A stretch of 64,000 nt of DNA from NCBI GenBank assembly GCA_026129255.1, contig JAHCIJ010000001.1, forward strand, positions 310,001-374,000, written 5' to 3'. The notes under the pieces are model-generated. The model was not told the DNA's origin. It ran no database searches and worked only from the letters and a program-made list of their open reading frames with translations. Position 1 is the first letter of the stretch. The number at the start of each line of letters is the position of its first letter. Source of the stretch: Anaerolineales bacterium (GTDB lineage Bacteria; Chloroflexota; Anaerolineae; Anaerolineales; UBA11579). Positions 17,195-25,965 of this stretch are shown one piece after another. A program made the position numbers and the translations under genes.

Positions 17195-19525
17195 GTGTCA
17201 CAACCCCCGCTGATCTTGCAGGTCTATGAATTGGTCAAACGCCGCAAAGCACGCCGGGCAGCCGCCCGCCGCAGCCCGGCGGCGCTGGCCCTCAAAGCTG
17301 CCGTGGCCTTGTTTGCCGCTGCCAGCTTGCTGGCCGCGTTGCTGGCGCTGGCCGCCCTGCCAGCCTATCGCTGGCTGACACAAGACCTGCCGGATGTCGC
17401 CGCGTTGCCTGTATTGCTGGACCCGCAGCGCGGCCTGCTGCTGCAGCCCAGCCGCCTGCAAGACCGCAGCGGTGGCCAGACCCTGCTTGAGCTCACCCCC
17501 GCAAGCGTGGCGCGCCAGTTTCTAGCGCTTGGCCAGGCGCCTGCCTTTGAGCAGGCGCTGGTGGCCAGCAGCGACCCCGGCTTTTGGCAGCACCGCGGCG
17601 CAGCCTGGCTGCACAGCCAGCCCGTACCACACACCCTGGCCGAGCGCCTGGCCGCCAGCCTTCTGCTCGCTGATGAGCCCGAGGGCTGGCGCAAGGCCTT
17701 GCGCACACGCATCCTCGCCAGCGAGATGACGGCGCGCTACGGCCGCCAGCAGGTGCTGGCTTGGGCGCAGAACAGCGCTCAGTTTGGCCATTGGACCTTT
17801 GGGGTGGAAAGTGCCGCGCAGTTCTATTTTGGTGTCCCCGCCAGCCAGCTCAGCCATGCCCAGGCTGCCGCGCTGGCTGCTATGGCGAATACGCCTGCGC
17901 TGGATGCCTTGCAGAGCCCAGGCGCCATCCAGCGGCTGGCGCAGTTGAACCTGGTCGCCATGCACAGCCAAGGCATTCTGGCGGATGCACAGTTGGCAGC
18001 AGCTCTCACTGCGCCGCTGCACTTAATTGACGCCGCCGCTCCGTTGGCACTGGACGCCTTCCAAACCTTGGCCCTTGAGCAGGCACGCGCCGCAGTTGGC
18101 ACGGTCTTGTTGGCGCGTGGCGGCCTTACGCTGATTACGACACAGGATGTTGTCATGCAGGCCGCCTTCACCGGGCAGGGCCAGGCCGCCCTGGCACTGG
18201 ATGCGCCCAACGGCCGCATCCTCGCCCTGACTGGTGATGCAGAGGCCAACGCGGCGGCAGGCCACTTGCTTTTGCCCTTTGTGTATCTGGATTCGTTCGC
18301 GGCAGGCACGGCTCCCGCTACGCTGACATGGAACTTTGACCCGGCTAGCCGTGCCGACCTGCGCGGCCCGCTCAGCACACGCAGTGCGCTGGCCAATGGT
18401 TTGCTGCAGCCCGCGGGTGCCGCGTTGTCACAGGCCGGAGCGCACCACACCGCTGGTGTGTTGGCGGCTGCCGGGCTGCAAGCTTTCCGTAGCCCGCTCA
18501 GCGCCGCCCAGGCCAGTGACTATCTGCTGGGTGATGCGCTGTTGGCCCCGATCGAGCTGGCAGCCGCCTACGCCAGCCTGAGCAGCGGCCGGCTGGCCGG
18601 GCAATGGCTCGATGGCCGCTTGCAGCCAGCCGCGCTGCTCTTCATCACAGACGAGCTTGGCCGCGTGGTGCTCGACTGGAGCCAGCCGCAATACGACTCA
18701 CTGGCCAGCGCCGAGCTGGCCTTCCTGGTGAGCCACAGCCTGAGCGATGTCAGCGTGCGCCCCACGGCCACGCGCCAGCTCATGCTGGCGCTTGGCCGCC
18801 CAGCCGCCCTGGCGCCGGAGGCGCCTGAAGGCGGCTGGCAGCTGGGCTACACACCGCAACGCGTGGTGCTCAGCCTGGGCGCCGCCGATTGGCCCGCGTT
18901 GTTCGCTGCGGCGCATGCCAGCCTGCCTATCCGCGATTGGCAGGCGCCCGGCGGCCTGAGCTCGGTCATGGTGTGTGTGCCCTCCGGCCAATTGCCGGAT
19001 GTGGATTGCCCGCAAACGCGCCGCGAATATTTCGTCAATGGCAGCGAGCCGCGCTTTGCCGATTCGTTGTACCAGCGTATGGCAGTGAATTCGCTCAATG
19101 GCCGCCTGGCAACCGTGTTCACTCCGGCCGAGTTTGTGCATGAGGAACTATTCGTGAACGTGCCGCAGGCCTGGCAGGCTGCCGCCTTGGCGGCCCGGCT
19201 GCCGCTGCCCCCCGAAGACTTTGACAGCGTACCCGTCTACGAAGGCGGCAGCAACGTTGCCATCCAGCAGCCAGCGCGCTTCGCTGCGGTGAGCGGCGTG
19301 GTGACAGTGCGCGGCCAGGCGCCGAGCGAAACCTCCGGCTGGGATCTGCAAGTAGGGCAGGGCCTCTACCCGCTGCGCTGGCTGCAGCTGGCCGCTGGCA
19401 CAAACACACAGCCGCGTGCTCAATGGGACACACGCGGCTTGAGTGGTTTGTGGGTGATCCAGTTGCAAGTGTGGGATGAAGACGGGAATGTTAACCGTGC
19501 CTACACAGTGGTTACGATAGACTGA
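17195..19525 (+). CDS. Class A PBP-like protein without catalytic residues (pseudoenzyme)
   Basis: The layout is that of a bifunctional penicillin-binding protein: a basic cytoplasmic start, one membrane segment, a GT51-like and a transpeptidase-like part. The order of family landmarks is kept (SDPGFWQHRG, YFGVPASQLSHAQAAALAAMANTP, then LPFVYLDSF, ALANGLL, LGYTPQRVVLSLGA, and the PSGQLPDVDCPQTRREYFVNGSEP tail). Yet the GT51 Glu of EDxxF is Ser, the GGSTITQQ loop is gone, and the SxxK, SxN and KTG motifs of the transpeptidase are absent. It should not polymerise or cross-link peptidoglycan. GTG 17195 is the likely start; ATG 17138, with TATTTT six bases before it, is an alternative. Confidence 0.8.
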   Translation: MSQPPLILQVYELVKRRKARRAAARRSPAALALKAAVALFAAASLLAALLALAALPAYRWLTQDLPDVAALPVLLDPQRGLLLQPSRLQDRSGGQTLLELTPASVARQFLALGQAPAFEQALVASSDPGFWQHRGAAWLHSQPVPHTLAERLAASLLLADEPEGWRKALRTRILASEMTARYGRQQVLAWAQNSAQFGHWTFGVESAAQFYFGVPASQLSHAQAAALAAMANTPALDALQSPGAIQRLAQLNLVAMHSQGILADAQLAAALTAPLHLIDAAAPLALDAFQTLALEQARAAVGTVLLARGGLTLITTQDVVMQAAFTGQGQAALALDAPNGRILALTGDAEANAAAGHLLLPFVYLDSFAAGTAPATLTWNFDPASRADLRGPLSTRSALANGLLQPAGAALSQAGAHHTAGVLAAAGLQAFRSPLSAAQASDYLLGDALLAPIELAAAYASLSSGRLAGQWLDGRLQPAALLFITDELGRVVLDWSQPQYDSLASAELAFLVSHSLSDVSVRPTATRQLMLALGRPAALAPEAPEGGWQLGYTPQRVVLSLGAADWPALFAAAHASLPIRDWQAPGGLSSVMVCVPSGQLPDVDCPQTRREYFVNGSEPRFADSLYQRMAVNSLNGRLATVFTPAEFVHEELFVNVPQAWQAAALAARLPLPPEDFDSVPVYEGGSNVAIQQPARFAAVSGVVTVRGQAPSETSGWDLQVGQGLYPLRWLQLAAGTNTQPRAQWDTRGLSGLWVIQLQVWDEDGNVNRAYTVVTID

Positions 19526-19626
19526 ACAGTTAGTCGACTAGTCAACTGGTCGCTTGGTCGATTAGTCCGTTAGTTATGTCTTCAAGCGTAACGATTAACT
19601 AATCGACTAGTCGACTAACCGACTAA
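19526..19626. repeat. CGACTAGT-type inverted repeat between convergent genes
   Basis: The left arm GTTAGTCGACTAGTCAACTGG and the right arm ACTAATCGACTAGTCGACTAAC face each other over about 45 bases. The gap lies between the 3' ends of the PBP-like gene and the ABC exporter gene; no T-rich terminator is visible. Confidence 0.75.
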
Positions 19627-21618
19627 CTAACCAGCTTCTTCTTGCTTTTTAAACTGGCTCATATACAAGTCGTAGTAGAAGCCCTTCTTCTCGAGCAGCT
19701 CAGCATGCTTGCCGCGCTCGATGATCTCGCCGGCCTTCAATACCAGGATGACATCGGCATTGCGAATTGTGCTCAGACGGTGGGCGATCACAAAGCTGGT
19801 GCGCCCGGCCAGCAGCTTCTCGAGCGCGCTCTGGATCAGGCGCTCGGTGCGCGTGTCCACGCTGCTGGTGGCCTCATCCAGGATCAGGATGCGCGGGTCG
19901 ACCAGCGCCGCACGCGCGATCGCTAGCAATTGGCGTTGGCCCTGGCTCAAGCCAGCGCCGCGCTCGCCCAGCACGGTGTTGTACTTCTCCGGCAAACGCT
20001 CGATGAAGCTGTCGGCATGCGCCAGCTTGGCCGCAGCGATGACTTCGTCATCGCTGGCCGCCGGGCGGCCAAAGCGGATGTTGTCCATCACCGTGGTGCT
20101 GAACAAGAAGGTATCTTGCAGCACGATGCCGATCTGCTGGCGCAGCGACTCTTGCGTGACGTCACGCACATCCACGCCATCGATCCTCACTGAACCCCCG
20201 GTGACATCGTAGAAGCGCGGGATCAGATTGATGATGGTGGTCTTGCCCGCGCCGGTGGGGCCAACAATGGCCACGGTCTGGCCCGGGTTGGCATAGAAGT
20301 TCACGTTGCGCAGCACCGGCTCGCCGGCCTTGTACTCGGCGCTCACATTGTCCAGCTCCACTTTGCCTTCAATGGCGCCCATTGTTTGCGCGCCGGGCTT
20401 GTCCTGGATGCTGGGTACTTCGTCCAGCAGGCCAAAGATGCGCTCCGCGCCCGCCACGGCGCTCTGGATATTGCTCCATAGCACCGCAATTTGCTGGATG
20501 GGCTGGTTGAAGCGCTGCACGTAGCCCAGGAAAGTGATCACCAAACCGATGGAGACCACCGTGCCGCCCAGCGAAGACCCGTTGAGCAGCGCCAGGCCGC
20601 CCACCACAGTAACGATGGCCAACGCCAGGTAGCTCAACGCTTCCAGGGCTGGAGCCAGCGCCGAGGTGTACGCCACGGCGCGCACGTTGGCGTCGCGGTT
20701 GGCGGCGTTGGTACTGCGGAAGTGCTCGATGTTCTCCTCGGCGCGGTTGAAGGCCTGCGACTCGCGTACCGCAGAAATGCTCTCTTGCAGGTTGGCGTTC
20801 ACCGAGCCCATTTCCAAACGCGTCTTGCGGAAGGCCTTGCGCGCTTGCTCAGAGAACCACAGTGTGACGATGGCCATTAGAGGCGCGATCGCCATACTGA
20901 GCAGCGCAAACTGCACGTTCTTCGTGAGCATGTTATAGGCAATCCATACCAGCAGCAGGATGCCGCTGACCACATTCACCAGCGCAAAGCTCAAGGCCTG
21001 CTGGATGGTGTCGCTGTCGTTGGTGATACGGCTCATCAGGTCGCCCACTTCATTCTCGGCATAGAAGCCGATGGGCAGGGCGTGCATGTGGCCGAAGAGC
21101 TGCGCACGCAGATCGCGCAGCACGTGCTGACCGGCCCAGCTCATCGTGAAGAAGGTCAGGCCGGTGAGGAATGAGCCCAGCACGAACAGCACGATCAGCA
21201 CGGCGATCAACTGGCCTAGGCCGGCGATGCGCTCAGCCGTGGTCAGGTTGGCCGGGTCGGCTGGCGTGCTGAAGTTGGCCCAACTAAAACCTGCCTTGAT
21301 GATGCGCTGCGTCGTGGTGGTGGCCTCGGTCTCGCCTGCCAGCCAGCAGTTGCTCTGCGATGCCTGGCTGGCGTCATCCATCATGCCCTCCGGCGCGCCA
21401 AAGGTGTTGGCCACGGCGGGCGTCAGGTAACAGTCCACGATCTGGCCGGTGATCTCCGGCGTCGTCACCTGCGCCCAGGTGGCGATGGTGACGAAGGTGG
21501 CCGCCAGCAGCATGGCGTACCAGAAGGGCTTGAAGTAGCCCGCCAGGCGGCCCAGCGTCTCGCTGGTCTTCCTGGGCTTTAAGGATTCTTGGTCAAGTAA
21601 TGCGCGTGTATTGAACAT
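19627..21618 (-). CDS. ABC exporter half-transporter, consensus-site subunit
   Basis: The 663-residue protein has an N-terminal six-helix exporter domain and a nucleotide-binding domain with Walker A GPTGAGKTT, signature LSQGQRQ, Walker B ILILDEATSSVD with an intact catalytic Glu, and the switch His in IAHRLST. A 75-residue loop between the first two membrane helices is unusually long. With the gene just upstream, whose own Walker B lacks the Glu, it forms a heterodimer of the TM287/288 or BmrCD kind, which usually exports drugs or lipids. The two genes are 26 bases apart. Confidence 0.92.
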   Translation of the reverse strand: MFNTRALLDQESLKPRKTSETLGRLAGYFKPFWYAMLLAATFVTIATWAQVTTPEITGQIVDCYLTPAVANTFGAPEGMMDDASQASQSNCWLAGETEATTTTQRIIKAGFSWANFSTPADPANLTTAERIAGLGQLIAVLIVLFVLGSFLTGLTFFTMSWAGQHVLRDLRAQLFGHMHALPIGFYAENEVGDLMSRITNDSDTIQQALSFALVNVVSGILLLVWIAYNMLTKNVQFALLSMAIAPLMAIVTLWFSEQARKAFRKTRLEMGSVNANLQESISAVRESQAFNRAEENIEHFRSTNAANRDANVRAVAYTSALAPALEALSYLALAIVTVVGGLALLNGSSLGGTVVSIGLVITFLGYVQRFNQPIQQIAVLWSNIQSAVAGAERIFGLLDEVPSIQDKPGAQTMGAIEGKVELDNVSAEYKAGEPVLRNVNFYANPGQTVAIVGPTGAGKTTIINLIPRFYDVTGGSVRIDGVDVRDVTQESLRQQIGIVLQDTFLFSTTVMDNIRFGRPAASDDEVIAAAKLAHADSFIERLPEKYNTVLGERGAGLSQGQRQLLAIARAALVDPRILILDEATSSVDTRTERLIQSALEKLLAGRTSFVIAHRLSTIRNADVILVLKAGEIIERGKHAELLEKKGFYYDLYMSQFKKQEEAG

Positions 21619-21644
21619 AGCGTTCCTGTACTCTGCCGCTGCCC

Positions 21645-23612
21645 TTAGGCAGCCGCATCCTCACTGGCCGGGCTGTCACCCACCAATTGCGAGTTGTAGA
21701 TCTCGGCGTAGATTTCGTTGTCTTCCAGCAGCTCGGCATGTTTGCCGCTGGCCACCACTTTGCCCTTGTCCAGCACTAAGATTTGATCCGCATTGATGAC
21801 GGTGCTGATGCGCTGGGCGATCACGAAGGAGGTGCGGCCTTCCATGAGTTTGTCGAGCGCGGCTTGAATTTGGCTCTCGGTCTGCAAATCCACACTCGAG
21901 GTCGAGTCATCCAGGATGAGGATGCGCGGGTTGAGCAGCAAGGCCCGCGCGATAGCGATGCGTTGTTTCTGGCCGCCACTCAGGGTGGAGCCGCGCTCGC
22001 CCACCGGCGTCTCGTAGCCCTGTGGGAAGGTCATGATGAAGTCGTGTGCCGCGGCGGCCTTGGCCGCCGCTTCCACTTCGGCCTGGGTGGCCTCAGGCTT
22101 GCCGAAGGCGATGTTGTCACGAATGTTGCCGGTGAACAGCGTCGTCTCTTGCAGCACAATGCCGATCTGGGCGCGCAGCGATTCGAGTTGCACATCGCGC
22201 AGGTCGTGCCCATCCACGGTCACGCGGCCCTCGGTGGGGTCATAGAAGCGCGGGATGAGGTTGATGATGGTGGTCTTGCCGGAGCCAGTGGCGCCGAGCA
22301 GCGCCACCGTCTGGCCGGGCTGGGCGCTAAAGCTCACACCATCCAGCACGGGGTCACCGCCGCCAAAGTAGCGGAAGCTCACGTCCTCAAAGCTCACCTG
22401 GCCCTTGACCTGAGGCAGGGCGATAGCGCCCGGCTTGTCGGTAACGTCAGACGTGGCGTCGAGGATCTCGAAGATGCGCCCAGCGGAGGCCATCGCCTGG
22501 CCAAACTGGCTGATGATGAAGCCAAACTGTGCCAGGGGGATGAAGAGATAGATGAGATACAGGCTGAATTCCTGCCACTCGCCCAGGCTCAAGGTGCCGG
22601 CGATGATCTGCTCGCCGCCGGCTTGCAGCGTGGTGGCCTGGCCCAGGTTCGCCACCAGGAAGATGAGCGGGAACAGGAAGGTGAAGATGCGTGCAATGTA
22701 GATTTGCTGGTCCATCAACGCGTTGACCGCTGTGCCAAACTTCTGCTGTTCGCTTTTCTCGCGCGTGAAAGCTTTGACCACTTTGATGCCGGCCAGGTTC
22801 TCCTGCAGGATGGTGTTGAGCGCCGCCAGCTTCATCTGCACCCTGAAGAACAATGGCTGGGTGATGCTGCCAAAGATGAAGAACAAGGCCAGCGCCACGG
22901 GCAGGATCCACAGGGTCACCAACGCCAGCTTTGCATTGGTGGCAAAGAGAATGATCAGTGTGGCGCTGAGCAGCACGATGGCGCTCACCAGTTGCACCAA
23001 ACCCTGGCCCAGGAACAAGCGCACCTTCTCAACATCGTCGGTGGCGCGGATCATCAGCTGGCCGGTCTGGTTCTGGTCGTGATACGAGAATGACAGGCGC
23101 TGGATCTTGGCGTAGAGCTCATTGCGCATGTCAAAGGACACGCTCTGCGAGTTGCGCTCTGCCCAGTAGGATTGCAGGAAGGCGAACACGCCGCGCAGCA
23201 CAGCAAAGATCACAATGAAGATGCCCGCCCGCACCAGTAGATCCGGTGCGCCGCTTTGGTCTGCACTGAGCTGGCTCACCAGCTGTTGCAGTGTTGTGCC
23301 CGGCGCATAGTTGAGCGCTTCAAGGATACGCGGCAAGGCCTGCTCCTGGAAGGCGGCCGGGATCTGCTCCAGCCCCTGCAGCACCTGGGTGGCGATCACG
23401 CCCTGGGTCACCGCATCGATCATGTTGCGGATGAGGCGCGGCACGGCCAGCTGCGCCAGCGTGGCGATCAGTAGAAACAGATACGGCAGAGCCGCCTCAA
23501 ATTTGTAGCGGAACAGATAGCGTATCGCACGGCCAAACACTCCTTTGGGGAGGGAGGGGCGTTGTGCCCGCCGGGCGGCTTTGGATCTCTCTTGAGTTTG
23601 AGTTGCTTGCAC
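21645..23612 (-). CDS. ABC exporter half-transporter, degenerate-site subunit
   Basis: The 655-residue protein carries a six-helix exporter domain and a nucleotide-binding domain with Walker A GATGSGKTT and signature LSGGQKQR. Its Walker B reads ILILDDSTSSVD, with Asp in place of the catalytic Glu, and the switch region reads IAQRIST with Gln in place of His. Both changes mark the non-hydrolysing site of heterodimeric exporters. A 60-residue insert lies between helices 1 and 2. GTG 23612 has AAAGGA at good distance. The MarR gene lies 75 bases upstream on the same strand, so the order is MarR, this gene, partner. Confidence 0.92.
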   Translation of the reverse strand: MQATQTQERSKAARRAQRPSLPKGVFGRAIRYLFRYKFEAALPYLFLLIATLAQLAVPRLIRNMIDAVTQGVIATQVLQGLEQIPAAFQEQALPRILEALNYAPGTTLQQLVSQLSADQSGAPDLLVRAGIFIVIFAVLRGVFAFLQSYWAERNSQSVSFDMRNELYAKIQRLSFSYHDQNQTGQLMIRATDDVEKVRLFLGQGLVQLVSAIVLLSATLIILFATNAKLALVTLWILPVALALFFIFGSITQPLFFRVQMKLAALNTILQENLAGIKVVKAFTREKSEQQKFGTAVNALMDQQIYIARIFTFLFPLIFLVANLGQATTLQAGGEQIIAGTLSLGEWQEFSLYLIYLFIPLAQFGFIISQFGQAMASAGRIFEILDATSDVTDKPGAIALPQVKGQVSFEDVSFRYFGGGDPVLDGVSFSAQPGQTVALLGATGSGKTTIINLIPRFYDPTEGRVTVDGHDLRDVQLESLRAQIGIVLQETTLFTGNIRDNIAFGKPEATQAEVEAAAKAAAAHDFIMTFPQGYETPVGERGSTLSGGQKQRIAIARALLLNPRILILDDSTSSVDLQTESQIQAALDKLMEGRTSFVIAQRISTVINADQILVLDKGKVVASGKHAELLEDNEIYAEIYNSQLVGDSPASEDAAA

Positions 23613-23687
23613 AGCACAGTCCTTTCAGAAAGCAATGACAAAAACAGTTACGGAGATTGGCCCCCTGGCAATACCCGCAGAAGATAT

Positions 23688-24170
23688 CTAGCGTGGCTTG
23701 TGTTTGCTCTTCGGCGTGGGCGCGGCCGCTACATCGTCAAACAGCTTGTTGAAGGCTTCGATGCCCTCTTCCACCTTGCGCAGCTCATCGGTCGTGAGGG
23801 GTTCGAGCAGCCTGGCCGTCCACGCCGTCACCCGGTCGTGCTCCTCTGCAAGCACCTGGCGGCCGCGCTCGCTAACCTGCAGCTCGATGCTGCGCCGGTC
23901 CTGAGTGCTGCGCTGGCGCAGCACCCAGCCGCGCTCCACCAGCGTCTGCAGGCTGGCAGACATGCTGGGCAGGCTGACATCCATTGCCTTGGCCAGCGCG
24001 CTGGGCGTAGAGCCGCCCTGCGAGAGGATGCGCAGGATGCGGAAATGGCTGGGCGCCAGGTTGTGCTCGCCGCGGCGCGCCTCGGCGAACACGGCGCTGA
24101 TCACGCGTGGCACCAGCTCCCAGAATTTACGGGCAACGCTCTTGGTGGATGTGCGTACGGGCGGCTTCAA
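23688..24170 (-). CDS. MarR-family regulator of the ABC exporter operon
   Basis: The 160-residue protein has a winged helix: LAPSHFRILRILSQGG, the recognition segment SALAKAMDVSLPSMSASLQTLVERGWV and the wing RSTQDRRSIELQVSERG. MarR dimers usually repress nearby efflux genes and release DNA when a small molecule binds. TTG 24170 is preferred because AGGAG ends 7 bases before it; the frame is open to 24236 but that would start inside the promoter. It heads the exporter operon and probably controls its own promoter. Confidence 0.85.
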   Translation of the reverse strand: MKPPVRTSTKSVARKFWELVPRVISAVFAEARRGEHNLAPSHFRILRILSQGGSTPSALAKAMDVSLPSMSASLQTLVERGWVLRQRSTQDRRSIELQVSERGRQVLAEEHDRVTAWTARLLEPLTTDELRKVEEGIEAFNKLFDDVAAAPTPKSKHKPR

Positions 24171-24199
24171 GCAAGGACTCCTAATAGTTAGAGCGGCTA

Positions 24200-24227
24200 A
24201 GTATATCGGCCGAATGACAAACGTCAA
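24200..24227 (-). promoter_or_regulatory. Promoter of the MarR-ABC exporter operon
   Basis: On the minus strand TTGACG (24227-24222) and TATACT (24205-24200) are 16 bases apart, about 30 bases before the TTG start. Confidence 0.7.
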
Positions 24228-24277
24228 GTGGAACAAATCAGCGGCGGCCAGCGTTCAGTGTCTATAGGAGACGAAAA

Positions 24278-24679
24278 ATGAAGCTCTTTATTGCATTGTT
24301 GTTGGTTTCATTGCTGGTGGCTTGTGCTGCCCAACCGCAGGCAAGTTTGGATGAAGGCACATGGGTGCTCACCAGCCTGGATGGCAATACCCAGGTAGGC
24401 ATGGTGGTAGGAGGCCGGGACATTACTTTGGAGTTTGGGGAAGATGGCCAAAGCGGCGGCTCCGGTGGCTGTAATGGTTACGGAGCCGGGTACACCGTGT
24501 CTGGCAACACCGTGAGCTTTGAACAGCCCTTCTCCACGCTGATGTACTGCGAGCCTGAGCTGATCATGCAAAATGAGGCCGCCTACTTGCAGGCTCTGAG
24601 CCTGGTGAATGGGTACCAGATTTCTGGCACTACCCTCACCCTGACCGGTGGCGGTCACACCCTGGTGTTCAATCGTTAA
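24278..24679 (+). CDS. META/HslJ-domain lipoprotein
   Basis: The 133-residue protein has a signal peptide with lipobox LLVAC. The mature part is one META domain: GTWVLTSLDG at the start, FGEDGQSGGSGGCNGYGAGY with the typical GCN(x)Y landmark in the middle, and FSTLMYCEPELIMQNEAAYLQAL near the end. Related HslJ in E. coli is tied to heat and novobiocin stress; no enzyme activity is known. TAGGAGA precedes ATG 24278. The gene is divergent from the MarR operon and has its own terminator. Confidence 0.88.
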   Translation: MKLFIALLLVSLLVACAAQPQASLDEGTWVLTSLDGNTQVGMVVGGRDITLEFGEDGQSGGSGGCNGYGAGYTVSGNTVSFEQPFSTLMYCEPELIMQNEAAYLQALSLVNGYQISGTTLTLTGGGHTLVFNR

Positions 24680-24691
24680 CTGGCAATACAA

Positions 24692-24722
24692 AAAAAGAGG
24701 CGCACATTGTGCGCCTCTTTTG
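24692..24722. terminator. Bidirectional intrinsic terminator
   Basis: AAAAGAGGCGCAC and GTGCGCCTCTTTT form a perfect stem with A residues on the left and T residues on the right. It separates two convergent lipoprotein genes. Confidence 0.9.
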
Positions 24723-24739
24723 TTCTGGTGTCTGGCTAC

Positions 24740-25327
24740 CTAAGGGACGGAGTTGAACAGACGCTCACACGCCGTATCCGGCGGTTCGATCGAAACATAG
24801 ACTACGCGTTGCTGCAGTAGGCGCAGGTTGACGAAGGCATCATCCACGATGACATAGCGCACCAGGCGGCCGTACTCATCCACATCGGTGACATCACGTA
24901 CCAGCGCCACGCGCTTGCCTTCAACCATGGCGCGGTTGGCTTCTATCGATTGCGGATTGTCGCCGTCATCAATACCAATGTAGCGCACATCAAAAACCTT
25001 GTCGCCCACCTGCATCAGGGCTGCATCTCCCTTGGTAACTTGCAATACAGTGGCGTACACGCGCTCTGTGCCCAGCGGCACGCAGCTGGCTTCAGCGGGC
25101 AGCCCTGGCAACTCGTCGCCTTGCGGGGGAGCGGCCGACGTGGCTACGCCGCCGGTGTCCGCGGGAGGCTCGTCCGCAGGGGCCTCGGCGGTTTCCTCAG
25201 GCGCAGGCGCCTGTTGGGTGAGTAGCGCCGCCACGGCAGTCTGGACCGCGGCGTCATCTGCACTCGGGGCGGAAGCGCAAGCGGCCAGCAGAGTGGTCAG
25301 CAGCAAAATGGTCAGTAGTCGTTTCAT
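24740..25327 (-). CDS. Lipoprotein with thermonuclease-like (SNase) domain
   Basis: The 195-residue protein has lipobox LLAAC after a clear signal peptide, then an Ala/Pro/Glu-rich linker. Residues 95-190 resemble the staphylococcal nuclease fold: KVFDVRYIGIDDGDNPQSIEANRAMVEG, then VALVRDVTDVDEYGRLVRYVIVDDAFVNLRLL. The DxYGR part is the usual one, but the Arg and Glu that make the active site (RLxxIDxPE, then E and R) are only partly recognisable, so it may bind rather than cut. ATG 25327 has AAAAGAGG at 5 bases. Confidence 0.78.
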   Translation of the reverse strand: MKRLLTILLLTTLLAACASAPSADDAAVQTAVAALLTQQAPAPEETAEAPADEPPADTGGVATSAAPPQGDELPGLPAEASCVPLGTERVYATVLQVTKGDAALMQVGDKVFDVRYIGIDDGDNPQSIEANRAMVEGKRVALVRDVTDVDEYGRLVRYVIVDDAFVNLRLLQQRVVYVSIEPPDTACERLFNSVP

Positions 25328-25380
25328 AACACCTCTTTTGGATGAGGCTGCAAGTATAGCCAATCCGGGTTGGAGCCGCA

Positions 25381-25890
25381 TTAATCTTCGGGCTGGTAGG
25401 GCGCCTTGCCGTGCTGGTCGCCTACATAGGTGCCTAGGCTAGTGTGGCTCAGCATCTGGCGGATGGCCTGGCTCTCGCCCAGGTGGTACCAGTAATGATG
25501 GCGCACCCGCAACAGGTAGGAGCCGATGCTCTCACGGTAGGGAGTGCCATCGTCTTGCGTCAGAAATTCGGTCAGCCGCTGGCTGGTTAGCGTATCCAGC
25601 CAGGCATCGCTGGCGCTGGTGATCGTTTTCCACGCTTTCCACGCCGCGGCCAGGCTTGGCGTGCTGGCGGGAGCGCCGCTGGCCTGTTCGCGCACCTCAG
25701 GCGCCGGCATTAGGCCTTGGGCGCGCGTGAGCCAATACAGCTGCTCTTGCCAGGCCATGTGGGCTACGATCCAACTGAGGCTGTTCATCGTTCCCAGTCT
25801 CTTCTGCCCATCCTCTTCGGATATGTTCTTGAGTCCGCGCTGGAACTCCTTGCGGGCAAAACGCAGCTGTTCAACGAGAGGGTGGGCCAT
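25381..25890 (-). CDS. DinB-family protein
   Basis: The 169-residue product has the four-helix DinB/YfiT layout: an N-terminal helix, MNSLSWIVAHMAWQEQLYW with a metal-binding His, and a C-terminal VRHHYWYHLGESQAIRQML with two more His. Family members are metal-binding and some are thiol transferases; the substrate here is unknown. ATG 25890 is preceded at 6 bases by TATACT, predicting a leaderless mRNA; the open frame up to 25938 would cross that box. It is divergent from the AT-rich gene that follows. Confidence 0.82.
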   Translation of the reverse strand: MAHPLVEQLRFARKEFQRGLKNISEEDGQKRLGTMNSLSWIVAHMAWQEQLYWLTRAQGLMPAPEVREQASGAPASTPSLAAAWKAWKTITSASDAWLDTLTSQRLTEFLTQDDGTPYRESIGSYLLRVRHHYWYHLGESQAIRQMLSHTSLGTYVGDQHGKAPYQPED

Positions 25891-25965
25891 GGGCGCAGTA
25901 TACACAGTTGAGTAAGCTGTATGGAAGCTTGATATCATTTGACATTTAACAAGGTGGATAAGCTA

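Noticed and set aside
21783..23093. 436-codon open frame on the plus strand
   Set aside because: It is antisense to the ABC exporter subunit, with no start signal; composition is that of a shadow frame.
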